64,000 nucleotides of DNA. Origin: Phylloscopus collybita. Its lineage: Eukaryota > Chordata > Aves > Passeriformes > Phylloscopidae. This document shows, piece after piece, positions 48,839 to 61,200 of the stretch (positions are counted from its first letter, which is position 1; the number at the start of each line of letters is the position of its first letter). Position numbers and translations under genes: made by a program. The notes below the pieces were generated by a model. It was not told the DNA's origin and made no database searches. It saw only the letters and a list, made by a program, of their open reading frames with translations. The DNA lies in NCBI GenBank assembly GCA_027886175.1, contig JAJNNQ010000024.1, forward strand, positions 32,901,001 through 32,965,000, in the 5' to 3' direction.

Positions 48839-51800
48839 GTGAGTACTGATAAGTAGCTGTGAATCATTTTCTGTGTGTATCTCACTGTACAGTCATATTG
48901 CCATTTCTTGGCTAGATGAAACTTGTGTAAAATGAGTTCATCTACTTTAAGTATCATCGTACATGACTCCTGCTCTCAACAAGGCAGTAATGTAGTCTTG
49001 TTTCAATAGGTATTTTCCACTGTTTATATACAGAAATATATACTTGCATCTAAAATAAGAGCTATCATCAATTGCTTATCCTTTAGGAAAATCATGTTAT
49101 CTTTTTACACAAGATGTTATTTTAAAATTCCCACAGCTTTGGTATAATAGCAAGCAGTATAAAGTACAGTTATTGCTATTTATTGTAACTTTCCTCATCT
49201 TTATGTTTCTACATTTTCTGTTTCTATGTTCTTATCTAGATGTACCTGTAGCATTAATACTGAAATCAGTATCTTCTGAGTAGTGGTAACTGAGTCATTT
49301 TCTCTTGTATTTTCGAGTAGACAGCATTCTATAATAAGTCACAGGACATAGGGATTGTCCTGGTATTTCCTGTTTTCTAAAGGGACACAGGAATTCTTGT
49401 CCTGTTGTCCTCTTCTAGGTCTGTAAAGCATAAGGAAATGCATCTTTGAATTAAAGTCAGGGTAAAGTGGGATTTTGTTCAAAATTAAGAAACCTGCATT
49501 TAAAAATCTGTGCTGGAAGTCTTTGTTCCCACCACAGTCAGTGGAAATACACTTAAATCAGTGGAGTGGAGAGAGGCAGTTGGCTGAATAATTCTCCAGA
49601 CTTCACTGGCAATCTTTGCTCAAAAAAGGTTAATTTGTCTAAACAGAGATGTTTTGTGTTATTCTGGACTCTGTGAGTGTTCTCTCAAGCCTCCAGCCTC
49701 CACCACAGAGATGCAGGTTTCTTAGACTCCTGTTACATCTGCCAGTCTTGGATGGGTGTGTTGGAGGTGACAGAGTATCTCAGGTGACATTAGGCAACTC
49801 TGCTGTGGCAGCTGAATTGTGTCCTGCATTTCTGCTGATCACAGTGGGACCTACATATTGCTGATTGTTTGATGTTTGTCTCCATAATGCTCTGGTTTGT
49901 ATCTCTGGCATATGGTGGAGACTGTCAGCTTCCACAGAGCACACCATTGTCACCATGCAAGAATACTGTGGGTGCCTTTCTTGGCATGAAAACGGTGGTT
50001 TGTAGAGCCATCTCACCATTCCATCCCAAATTAGGGTGCCATTTGCCTGTATTAGGTGGTGAAACTGCCTTAAATTTCCACCTTTTTCATATTACATCCC
50101 TTAGCTGCTTGTTCCTATCATGGTCAGTATTTCAAATCCTCTTTCTCACACTGATGCAGAGGTGAGTAAGGGCACCCTGAAATCATGATCATTAAAATGA
50201 TCCAGACTTAAAACCTTTTATGAAGGGGGAAGATTGTGGGGTTTTCTTTATTTTGTTTCAGGTGGGGTTTTTTGGGGTGTTTTTTGATTTTGGTTGGGGT
50301 TATTTTTCAGTTATTGGAGGTTTTGTGTGTGTGTAGAGGCTTTATTTTAATCCAAGTCACTTTGCTGCTGCTTGCCCAATAGTTCTGGTGTTGCATCAGA
50401 ACAACTGAGGGGCCTATGACTTGTGGTAAATAAAGTGGGGCAGAAGCAGATGAGGGAGGCAGGAATGTCTTGCATCATCTTGTCAACTGATGTAAAAGGC
50501 TTCGTGTGAGGCAGAGAAAGTACATTTATTTTGGCAGCCATGTGAAATCCACAAGTGGTCCATAATTATTCCAATTGTTTGCTTACTGATCACCATGGAG
50601 GAAACAGTTCAGCCAGTAAATAAACTTTCTCATTCACTTTATCTCTTGTTATGGTTAAAAATCAGCATTGCTATTTCAAGGAGACTTTTTTTTTTACATT
50701 TGTTTTGCAGTCTAAATACTGTAAATGATGGATTCAATTTGCTTAATTAAGAAAAATGTGAGAGCTTCTGTTCTTGAAAGCAGTTGTTTAGAATATTTCT
50801 GAAGAGATCACGCCTTATTCTGTTATTTTTATGGGAATCTGCTTGATTGGATTCTTGAAGAATGCACAAAATGCTTATTTAGCCAGTGAAATCAGCTCCC
50901 TGAGTTCCCTTCTTTCCATGGTTCTTCATTGTCCAGGCATGCCTTTGACAGTACTCCTAGAAGCATTAATTCCTTTCAATACAGAAGTCATTGTCTTTTG
51001 CATGCAAATTTTAGTTAAGATCTTTTGAGAGGTTCTTTGTTGCTAATGTAATGTCCCTGAGATGCTGCCAGCATATGAACTTAAGTGTGTAATCACCTGT
51101 CCAAATATGAAAAATTTTCCTGTATTGTATTTCTTGTTCTTCCCCCGCCTTTTTCTTTTATGAGGTGTTAAATGACTCACACTCTTTAACAGCCTAGTGA
51201 ATTAATCCTTGTAGCTAATTCCTATCAGATTTGGAAAAGCACATCTTTGAATTTGTAAAATACTATTACTATAAAGCTGAATTCAGCTATTGCTTCGATT
51301 TTGTTCCCTCTAAGGCATCACAGCAGAGATAAACTACTGTGATGGCAAAGTGCCACCGAACATGCCTGTTAGCTTCAGCTGCTCCCAGTGTTCCTGATAC
51401 TGTCTTTTTGCTGCCTGTTGTGGTCCCTGACCCTGTAATGCACAGGTCCTGGGATTTAAACCTTGCTCTGCAAGGTTGGCTGTGTGCTGGCTCAGCACCT
51501 GGAGCTGGCTCCCTGTAAGTCAGACCCGTCTGATCTCCGCACTGCAGAGAACCAGTGCCAGTGTGGGGGAAGAAGCAACATCTGCCCTATCAGTGGCAGC
51601 TGGGCAGCAGAGCTGTTTAGCACTCCTGTGAAGCAGTTTCTGAGCTTTTTATGATCAAAATCACAACAAGCTAATACTGCACTCTCAAGGTAATAATATA
51701 TCTCCCTCCTTCCATGAAGAATTAGATCCACCTTTTTTTGTTTGTTTGTTTGTTTGTTTTCCACAATAGGAAATTTCAAAGCTAAAATGAAGTTTTTGAC

Positions 51801-53007
51801 TGTGCAGTTAGAAAGCTGAGCAGAATCAGGCTGGCTTTATAAAAGGGTTTGAGTAAGCTGCTTACTGCTCTTAACAAGTCTCATTGTTTAGAATAACATG
51901 GTTATGAACTTGTTAAGTATCCTGTGGCATTAGTAGGAAAGCAATTTCTTTACAGGCACAGCCATCAAGAGCTTTGAGTGGTAATGGAAAAAGGTCAAAA
52001 TGTTTTTTGCATCTAGTTCTTGTTTTTCATAGAAGTCGAGTTCTAAAACTTCTAAAAGCCCTTACTATTAATGTTTGCTTAACATATTAGAAATCAGAGG
52101 CTGTGGATCTTCATTGATCCATTTGTATCCTTTTTCATTTCCATGGTTTTCAGTCCTTCTTAAGAGGAGGTAAGTTTAACTGCATATGTATAAGCAGAAA
52201 TTCATGAAAGTTCTTTGATGAGAAGTTTTACAAGAAAATGATGCAATGATTCTTTTTCCTGCTAATGTTAAATGGCAATTTTGAGTGTTACTGCTATTGA
52301 GAAATCAATCTCATGTGGTTACAACTTTAATTCCATTCTATTAAGGTGGCAAGTTCCTCGAGAAGTAACTGTTTTAGCTGTAACACAGCAGTCTTCTACC
52401 AAAGTATAGAACTTATTTAAGACAATAAAACATTATATACTGCTGTAATTTCTGGAGGAAAACCCCAACAAAACAACCCACAAGAACCCCACATCAAACA
52501 AACAAAAAACCCTATCTCTGAATTAAAACAATGTAAGAAATTTCTAAAATTAGGAAGTAAACATGGAAGCATATTGCCCATCCTAATAGGCTAAAATTAT
52601 ATTTTATGCTATGGAAAAATCAGATTTCAATTTCTCTGTCAAGTAAGAAGATACTACTGACTATAAGGTCATAGATGGGATGGTCTTCTTCAGCCTGGCT
52701 TTACAGAACTAATTCCCACAAATATTTTAAGAGGTATGAGCAGCAAAAATGTCAAGATTCTTTGAAGGCGTGGGCGTTTATGAAGCATAATATTCAGAAG
52801 AGTCAGAGTAATAAGCTTTTTAATGCAGCAGCTTCGGTAGGTGAACAGGGTTTGACAGTCCTACGTGTTAAGAGTACAGTCAAGAAGATGGATATCCAAA
52901 TGACTTAAAAGCTCCTGTTTACTTAAGACTTACCTCTCCTTAATTAACTTAGACAAGCTTGTGAGTTAAAAGTAGCTTTCATGTTTTGATGTCTTTGCTT
53001 TTTATAG
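48839..53007 (+). other. ACER3 intron 3 (4.2 kb)
   Basis: A GT-AG, phase-0 intron. Apart from a (TTTG)n microsatellite and a G/T-rich stretch at about 50,230-50,340, it looks like unique sequence. No coding exon is supported. Confidence 0.9.
51737..51756. repeat. (TTTG)5 microsatellite
   Basis: Five perfect TTTG units with T-rich flanks, in intron 3. Confidence 0.9.
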
Positions 53008-53060
53008 CTGTTGGATGAACTGCCAATGATATACAGTTGTTGTGTGTTTGTCTACTGCCT
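53008..53060 (+). CDS. ACER3: ACER3 coding exon 4 (residues 90-106 plus two bases)
   Basis: The acceptor is tttttatag|CTG and the donor is CT|gtaagt. It reads LLDELPMIYSCCVFVYC and the first two bases of Leu107. Asp92 in the LLDELPM motif corresponds to the conserved active-site aspartate of the family. The remainder is the third transmembrane helix. Like exon 3 it is 53 nt long, so skipping it alone breaks the frame. The sequence differs from human mainly by conservative hydrophobic changes. Confidence 0.97.
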
Positions 53061-55224
53061 GTAAGTATTTGTTAATTTTTTTTCCTTGAATATTTATGAA
53101 ATGTTAACTTTTGAAATGTAGAGACTCTGAAGCCAAATTTAGCATATATAGAAAGAAAGCTTCTACTGATTTCAGTGAGACCTGTTTTTGTACAGCATTA
53201 TGATATTAAAGTACTGGGCTGGCTTTAGTCCTAGTTTTTGCTAATTTAGATCTATTTTACCAGGTGTTTTTTTTTTTTAAGTAGGGAAAAACCCCACTCA
53301 TTAAAGACTTAGTGTAGTATACAATCAGAGCTCAGTGCTACTTGTATAAAAACAGCAGACATAATAAAGTCAACTTCAGTAATGCCTACAAAATTAGCAA
53401 CATTATAATTTATTGGAGCTGGATTTCTATGATGTAGTCTGTCTTGAAATGCAAATTTCAGGTTTCTGGCTAAACCTGCTTTTCACTCATCTGGAAAATT
53501 AAAGAGACAAGATTTTATGAGGAGTTGAATGCACATTTTGTGGACAGTGTCTTAGAACACGCGTGACAGCTTAATGCGATACCAGGATGTGTTCTCCCAT
53601 TTAGTTTTTTTAGTGTCGTGTTTGACAACTGTAAAGATACCCTAAGTTGGCTTTTTCTTGCCTGTTGCTGCAAAGCCTAGATTTAATATGATTTGTTCTG
53701 TCACTTGGTACATCCAAATGATAAATCAACTTGTTGCAGACAAAAAGAGGAAAAAAAACATCTTTTTTGCTTTTGAACATATCAAATATTCAGCTGTTGA
53801 AAATTGGGATGCCTTGGTGAAGATTACTGGTAGCTTGCAATGGAGATGGGATGCTTTAGGACTAAACCCCTGCCTATGGAAATTGCCCTCAGTTTGTGAC
53901 TCATACATTAGTGTGATTTGTACAAACTCAGGACCAGAATCATAATGCCTCTTTTAGCAGAAATATTTCCATTTTACCTCCCTATCTCCTTGAAATTGCT
54001 GTTGCATTTGTCTGATCTGAATGTGATTGGAAAACAGGATGAGAAATGGCTATAAAAATCTATCTGATTTTTTTTTTTTTAGTGCAGTGGTTACCTTATT
54101 ATCTTCAAAAGCACTGAAGTCTGTTACTGCATTTATAGCTACAGTAAGATTCTGTGTGTGTATGTATATATGGTAGCAATTAAAATGCTCAAAAAAATGA
54201 GCTAATGTGTAGTTTAGGAGGCCTTTAATAATTGTTTTGGTTTGCATGAAGGTAGGTTGCAGGTGGTTGTGCACAGGCCATTCCCTTATACATCATCCAG
54301 TCCTGCTGATTCTCAAGCTGTATAATTACTTCAGCAAGCCATTTTGCAATGTAGCACATTGTGCTGCCTGAAGACTTTTTGTTTCCCAAATGTGATTTTA
54401 TTTTTTTTCCTTTTATCAGTTCATGACGGTGTCTCTTTCTCCAAGTTTATAAACAAAGGAACTAGACAGACATGATTTGGAATTATATAGACAGCTTCCT
54501 CCAGCCCTGATGATAATGGGGTTCTCCAAATTCATTTTTGTTGGGGTTTTGGTTTTTTTGTTTTTGTTGTGTTTTTTTTTTTTTTTAATGGAGATACAGT
54601 CTGGCATGTGTGTGTATTTCCTTCACAACTGAGACTGAGGTGAAGTGTAGAGATTGTGAAGGTAATTTTAATTGGTTGTTTTACATACTGGGACCAGTCA
54701 GGTGGTTTTACCTTCCACTTCTATCAGTACCCAGTCTAGCAAATTTGCTGCATTGCAACTGTAGTGAAGCCATAAACAATCTACATTTTAACAGATCCGA
54801 GTTCACTGTATTGTAAGGCAGTCCTATTCCAACACTGCTGTTTGCTCAGTAATGTTTTTGACAGCTGTGTTGCATTTCAAACTAATTTCTAATTTACCAT
54901 CCGTTATTACCCTGTAAGCAGCTTCTGAAAACACTTTTGCTTCACAAACTCTTTTCTTAGAGCGGGTTACTTTTTGGCATATGCTTGAGTTTATTGCTGT
55001 TAGGGATTTTTGTCCTTGGATATTTTAAAAAACATTTATTGTTAAGAGTATAATTTTTTTTTCTTAAAATAATGCATCTTTATTGAAGCAGTTAGAATTT
55101 CTTGAGGGGCCTAAGACTAATTTGGATCAATTTTCTCGTGAATTTTTTGATATTATACCTTGAAAATTGCATCCATTATAGGTGGGTGATGAATGTTATC
55201 TCTCTCCTTTATCCTCTCTTCCAG
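53061..55224 (+). other. ACER3 intron 4 (2.2 kb)
   Basis: A GT-AG, phase-2 intron with several T homopolymers (12-15 bases at 53,267, 54,068 and 54,572). No other feature is recognised. Confidence 0.9.
54547..54586. repeat. T/G-rich tract ending in T15
   Basis: Interrupted T runs with single G, then fifteen T, in intron 4. Confidence 0.8.
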
Positions 55225-55306
55225 GTATGAGTGCTTCAAGTACAAGAATACAGTCAATTATGCACTGCTTTTCTTGTTAATAACATACAGCGTTGTAGTC
55301 AGCATA
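55225..55306 (+). CDS. ACER3: ACER3 coding exon 5 (residues 107-134)
   Basis: The acceptor is cctctcttccag|G, which completes Leu107. The exon reads YECFKYKNTVNYALLFLL and continues through a hydrophobic stretch to Ile134; the donor is ATA|gtaagt. It encodes the loop after helix 3 (ECFK, KNTVNY, both family-typical) and most of the fourth transmembrane helix. A second GT lies four bases downstream (gtaagtaact), but the first matches the donor consensus far better. Length is 82 nt, and the cumulative frame returns to phase 0 at its end. Confidence 0.96.
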
Positions 55307-56443
55307 GTAAGTAACTTTTTCTAATATGGCATTTTCACCCTTAGGTTGGCAGTTTTTCTGACAGTGGAGGAATGTTATAGAGGCAACACTAAATCTCTGT
55401 CACTTCCAGTCAAGAAAGACAAATTATTCTTTCGCTGGGAAAATTATGTTGCTGGCCAGAGAAACCTGAAACCTTTCTATCTAAACCACTGCATAGAATA
55501 AATAAGGAAGAAAAGCAATAATCCAGTTGCTAGAATAGGAATGTGAGAAAAACAGTTGCCATTGACTTGATATGAGCCCTTGGATAAGCTGTGTTCTTCA
55601 CCTTCTCTCACTTTAATTCATCTGTAGAAATAAGAATCATTCTGTTTGACTGCAAAAAAGTGAACTGTGCTGCCCAGTCCAGGATGTAGATTGGTGTTTT
55701 AAAACAGGCAGAATAAGAGAAGAACTTAACTGTTAGTTAAAATGCTTCTAATTTTTTTGTGTCACAGCTAACCTGACTCCCTTTGTCAGTGGAGTGTTCT
55801 TCCTTTATGAATAAATTCAGTTTCATGATGGCTGTCAACTACGGATGGAATTTCCTATGTAATTTTTATTGATAACCATTTCTTTAAAAATTCAACTATA
55901 ATTAAAAGTCATCTTAAGCTGCCAAAATTCTTGCCTCTTCTCTTTTGTTTCTCCTAAACATTTTTACACTTGTGGCACATTATGCTTAAGGTCTAGTGCC
56001 CTTCCCTCTTCAAGAACATAAATTAAATTAACTGTATTACAAATAGGGAGAACTACTAGCTTTTTGTAAAATGAATTGAAATGTTAAATTATTGTCAAAA
56101 ACAATAATAGCAAATCAAAGTTGAGTATGTTGTCTTCTTTCAATGCATATTGAGAACATCTGTTAACTTCAGCATCTTAATTGGTTTTTATGCATTCAAC
56201 TCTACTAAATTAGAAGCTTTATGTTCGATGTTAATGTTTCTATTTGTGCTTCTTAATTTAAAGTAATTCTGCAGTTAAAGCCTCAGGTTCTGCCAGAGGA
56301 AACTTCAAATGTTTGATCAGCTTTAATGGGGCATGGATAGGCACTCATGGCTTGATTCTAACAGGAGAAGCCTTGGCAATATTTAGATGGATAATATGAT
56401 GATGATTCTGTTGCAAATTACTTCTCTTTTTTAATCTTTCCAG
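55307..56443 (+). other. ACER3 intron 5 (1.1 kb)
   Basis: A GT-AG, phase-0 intron, AT-rich, with no recognised element. Confidence 0.9.
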
Positions 56444-56479
56444 GTTTACCTAGATTTGAAAGAACCTGTATTTCATCAG
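56444..56479 (+). CDS. ACER3: ACER3 coding exon 6 (residues 135-146), 36-nt mini-exon
   Basis: The acceptor is ttaatctttccag|GTT and the donor is CAG|gtaaat. It encodes VYLDLKEPVFHQ, matching the family segment that links helices 4 and 5 (human has VYLKVKEPIFHQ). At 36 nt with phase-0 introns on both sides, it is a symmetric mini-exon that could be skipped without shifting the frame. The next family exon should start at a Val-Met-Tyr-like sequence. I searched by eye through 64,000 and found no convincing continuation, so the remaining exons are placed outside the window. Confidence 0.95.
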
Positions 56480-57462
56480 GTAAATCTTGCTCTGTTGGAA
56501 CAGCTAATTTTGGTTTTTAATTATGTTTTTTAAATGGAATGTATTACAATATTTTACTGCTAGAAGAAAGATGGAAGGGAAGTGCAATTTGCCGTTTCCT
56601 TTTTCTTTAAGCAGTATTGCTGCCTGTCATGTCACCATCCTCTTACTTAGTGACCTCAAAACTGCAGTGCTTCAATGTGTGCTGTGTTTTAGCTTTCGGC
56701 CTAATATTTCCCATGGCTTTCATCAGTGGCAAGTGTAATGAGGTGACCCTAGAGGTGTGTGAGAGAAGAACAGCTAAATGAGTCTTCTGCTGCTGCTTTC
56801 CATTAGCAGCTGCTTTGAAACTATGACCTTACATCATAAGATGGTTTGATTGACTTAGCACCACGTTCTTCTCTCTGCTTGGGTTTTTTAACTACTCAGT
56901 TTTGCTCTGTGGAAATTCAAGGTGACAAGCACAGAATGCCTTCTAGGGTTATGTAGCAGAGTGCCTTGTACAGGCTTAATGGCATATTTGGTACAGGCTC
57001 CTTTTGTAGCAGCCCAAGAATATTAATATGCATCCCCTGCCTGTGGGGATAGGACTTGCATCGCTTACCTCTTCACAGGAGGTTAGAAATAATACTCATT
57101 TCTGTATGCCATGGGTAGTTTTGCCTCATTTATGATTTTGTTGATTAGGGATAACAGCGGAAAAATTGCCAAGCAAAAAACACTGAGCTCTTTGTAGGAC
57201 AGAGCCTTAATTTTTGAAATTGGTAGTGCCACTGCTTGTCAAAATGTGCCTGCTGTATCAGCAGTTGTAAAAATGATATGTGGCTCCTGTTGGTGGATTA
57301 CTGAAGTGCTGATCAAGAGAATAAATCTTCAGCTGCTCCAAATAAACTCCCCTAGAAACGTGAATTGTTACCCTACCTGTAGATAAAAGAGAAAATTGCA
57401 GTGTAGAGTTTTTTGCTGATATTAATTAAATCCTTTCTTTTTTCCCCTACTTACATTTCCAG

Positions 57463-57537
57463 AAGAAAGATACTGGCTGGGATGAAGTGACAATTTCTGG
57501 TGCTTTTACTGAGTTTGTCATAACCAGTTTTGAATGA
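57463..57537 (+). other. Candidate alternative last exon of ACER3
   Basis: A long pyrimidine tract (tcctttcttttttcccctac) followed by atttccag forms a strong-looking acceptor at 57462, in intron 6. Spliced to exon 6 (phase 0), it would add 24 codons, starting KKDTGWDEV and ending in FE, before TGA. An AATAAA lies about 100 bases downstream. The product would be about 170 residues with no second zinc motif. No family homology is recognised in the 24 residues, so this is inference from splice and poly(A) signals only. Confidence 0.3.
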
Positions 57538-57638
57538 AGTGATTTAGAGTAGTTTTGTTAACAAGACTGGCAAAATTTACTATTTATAATCAACTTTTAT
57601 CTCTTTAATCTATTATTTGTCCAAGCTGCATTTATTGG

Positions 57639-57644
57639 AATAAA
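57639..57644 (+). promoter_or_regulatory. AATAAA, possible poly(A) signal for the candidate alternative exon
   Basis: A canonical hexamer lies 102 bases after the TGA of the candidate alternative last exon. No strong GU-rich downstream element is obvious. AATAAA is frequent in AT-rich introns, so on its own this is weak. Confidence 0.25.
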
Positions 57645-58149
57645 TACATCACAGCTTCACTATAGTCCAGTTTGATGCATTGACATAGGTAGTGCCCCAT
57701 GTCACAAAAACTAAAGCAATAGATATTGTAACTTTTTGGGAAAGAGGGAAATAGGGAAACCTTAAACTGTTGTCCCAGACCTTTAATTTTCAGCATCTGG
57801 TTTCTCTTAGGTTCAGAATATGAATTCCCTGTTATAATTTATACATGAGGAATCAATGTAGAAAATATTTGGATCCCATAAAAGTGCTGGACTTTTTACA
57901 ACAATTCTTTGCAAATTGATTTTTACGGAGAACATACAGTTATGGCCAAATTCCAAATGTTCAAGTACTGTACTCATTTTTTCATAGTCTTTGCCAAATA
58001 TGTTGTAAATCCTGAGGAAGTATTTCCCTGACTGCACAGCTAAGCAAGGTTATTTTTTAAATACTTGTACATTATTTTATAGTGCATTAAAATAAAAAAA
58101 AAAGTTGAATAATTTCCGTAAGCATTTTCAAACTGAATTGGTCACTTAG

Positions 58150-58192
58150 ACTTGAAGTAAAATATATATAAATATTTTACTTGAAGTAAAAT
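58150..58192. repeat. 14-bp direct repeat enclosing an AT-rich inverted repeat
   Basis: acttgaagtaaaat occurs at 58150-58163 and 58179-58192. Between and overlapping them, GTAAAATAT and ATATTTTAC form a 9-bp inverted pair. Confidence 0.9.
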
Positions 58193-58200
58193 TAAATATG

Positions 58201-58236
58201 TATGATTTAAACTATGCAAACATAGTTTAAATCATA
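58201..58236. repeat. Perfect 16-bp inverted repeat with 4-nt loop
   Basis: TATGATTTAAACTATG at 58201-58216 and its exact reverse complement at 58221-58236, with CAAA as loop. It could form a stable hairpin in RNA or a cruciform in DNA. Confidence 0.95.
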
Positions 58237-61200
58237 ATCTTTCTAACTGGGTTAAGAAGCAGCATCAGGAGATGCAGCAGCATTTGGTTCCTCTAGGTGT
58301 TTGTCTGTGATCATTTTAAGTTGTCAGCCTTGCAAAAAGAGGAAGAACTACAAGGATAACTTTTTATTGTTCATTGTTTCGGTATGGATTGTGAGGGTTT
58401 TTTTCCTCTGGAAGGAGGCCAGTAATAATGGAAAAAAGGTTCCAATTCTATTTAGCAACCAGGATCCAAACCTCATTTTTCCCCAAATTACTTTCTGCTT
58501 GTCTTTCCAATCTAGGCTCATAAATTGCCTGCTGCCAGCAGGGCCAAAAGGTAATTTCAGTTTGTTATCCATGGCATAGCAACAAGAGAGACCAACTTCT
58601 TTTTCTGCATCCACATATTAAGGGAGATCTTTAAAGGTTTTAGTGCTTCAGCTGTAAGAGGGATGAGATGCATGTTTTGGGCAGTTGGAGGCAGCACATC
58701 ATTAGAAGGAAAAAACAATTCCTGCTTGACAACTGATAGTATTTTTTGCCACCTCATCAATTAAATGAAATATATTAATGGTCTTTACAGGCATATATTG
58801 TCTTGTTTATGTTCAAATCTTGCAGGCTGGAACACTATTAGTCCTAATTTTCAAGGTGTTAAACAACCCTGTGTCCCAGCTGCCTGGTTATTTTTAAGCC
58901 AGCATCATTGTCACAGAAAACAGCTGTGCCTTTCCCCTCTTTTCCATATGGCACACAAATTTATTTTCTGATGTGAATTTGATTGGGGAACTCAACAGGT
59001 TGAAACTCTCCTCGGAATTAATTTTAAATCAGATTAGTTGTTCATCCCTGCTTACCACATGTATACAAGGAAAGAGGAAGGGAAGAATGGCTGTAGTGTG
59101 AAGTGATCCAGAGACATACAGAAACAGCCCTGGAAGTAGAATTAGTTACTCTGGAAGTTAAACTTTCAGCTTAAGTCTTACAAGTAGCCTTCTTCCTAGT
59201 ATGATGAGGCCTAGGAAGCTGTCACATACAAAGCAACATGTTCCATCCTGATTTGTCTCCTTGCTGCATACCATATCTGCTCCCTTGTAGTGATCCGTAA
59301 CCTCGTTCAGCTAGTGGGCCAAGTTATGTGAATAGTGAAATAGTTCTAAAAACCTGTTTTAGTTGCATAGTCACCTGCTGTGACAGTTTGAGGCAAATTT
59401 TAGCAAACAGATAATGAAAAGGTTAATGGAAAATTAGATTAAATAGCTGTTTCTTCTACATTAGGAAATGTGATGTGAAAAATAGGAATTCTAGAATATT
59501 CTTGTGGTGTCCCATCAGAAACCAAGCCAGCTGGAGAAGCAGATCGGTAGGAGAGTTGCAAATAGGGTAAGGTAGTGACTAGTGAAAAATTACTACAGGA
59601 GATTATGAAAAAGCCTGAATTTTCTTGGAATCAGTAGTGGAACTGTTTGGTTTGCTTGATTTCCTTTTTGACAACCTGTAGCAGGAAAAAGAAGAATGTA
59701 CTTCTAGTATTTGTGATGATACAAAGTTCAGAGTTATCACTGAGTACTGGGGAGGAAATGAAGAGATAACTGGGAGACCCTGAGGACAAGGATAAGGATT
59801 GATTCAAAACAGAAGAGATGCACTGATGGCAAATACAAACTATTCTTGTTCCAAACTGTTCACAGCTCACCAGAGGAGGGAAGTGAGGGCCTAGATGTGT
59901 TCACTGTTTACAGCACAACAACATGACCAGGGATTTTTTTTTTTTACTTTTGATAGACATAAAATAGAAGTATTGGATTTAATTCTTCAGGTTACTTCGA
60001 GTAAGAGGAAGAAAGTAAGGATAGCAGGAAAAGTTATTTCATTTGCCTTAATAAAAAAATTAATAGACTTTTTTCTCTAGGGGTGTTTTAAATATGCAAG
60101 TGCAAAGAAGAAACTGAAACCAAGATGAAATGTATATATAGGAGTACATAAGGGAGTCTGAAACTGCAGGAAGAATATGTTATGTCTGGGCCCAATCTGT
60201 TCAGACTTGCAGGATTCACCATTTTGGGGAATCTGTGTGGACCCACTGGATGTCTTGCAGCTCTCCAGAGTCCCTCCTGCTGCTAAGGCAATAGTTAATT
60301 GTAGGTTTGTGGCTAATGTATTGTGCCTTTTAGTGGAGTATGTTCTTACTTTCTGTATGTTCAAGTTCTCTAGTATTCTGTTCAAAATGACCTTTTCAGG
60401 CATGTCTTCACCACAGAGCTTTTTCTGTTCTGTCATTGTCCTGCTGATGAGCACAAATAAAACTAACTTGAGTGACATTTCATTCTTACACAGCTCCTTG
60501 GAGGGTGTCTTCCCAAGCAAGTACAGCTTTCATTCTGACTGGTGCTTCTACCTGCACAGTAGCTTAGGTAATGAGGAAGGATATTCTGATTCTCCAAAGG
60601 TTTGGCTCTACAAGTCATTGGACAGGAAGCTGGACTTTCTGTGGCAGGCAGTGTCCCAGAAGCTCTACAGCAACAGTGACTTGTTTGTCATTTTGCCATC
60701 ATGTACATGCATCTAAACAGGACCAAACCCAGTGAGTCTGAATTAGTTCATTCAGGAGCTGTCAGGGCAGCGTGTGGTACTACACAGCTGTAACTGTGCC
60801 GAGTTACTTGGTGTTTCAGTGTCATCTGAGGATTGTCCTTCCTTTTTCTCTAAGCTCAGATTTTTTTCTCCAGAAATCCAAACCCATGTAGAACTCAGTT
60901 TTCTTTGTTGCAAATTGCAAATAACAGTTTCCACATTCATGTACTTGAGTAACTGTCTTTTGATGGCTGGCTGGGGTATCATCAGATAAGCTGGTTGCCA
61001 AGAACCCAAAATCTCTCAGTGTGGGCCCAATGTGTATACTAATACTTGAGGCTGATAAAATTACTTTATTAACCAAGGATGTGTAGAAGGCCAAGAGCAG
61101 AGGAAACAGGAGTAGAAATAGCAGGCTAATGCTGCTTTCTCTACTAGAAGGGTAGATGAAGAACCAGTTTTGTATGTTGCCCCTCTCAGTGTGGAGTACC

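Noticed and set aside
55311..55316. Second possible donor four bases after the exon 5 donor
   Set aside because: It is a poorer consensus than gtaagt at 55307 and would break the frame into exon 6.
58826..58855. Intronic sequence with acceptor and a hydrophobic phase-0 frame, considered as ACER3 exon 7
   Set aside because: It does not start with the expected Val-Met-Tyr-like residues, aligns poorly to helix 5, and the donor (gtgtta) is weak.
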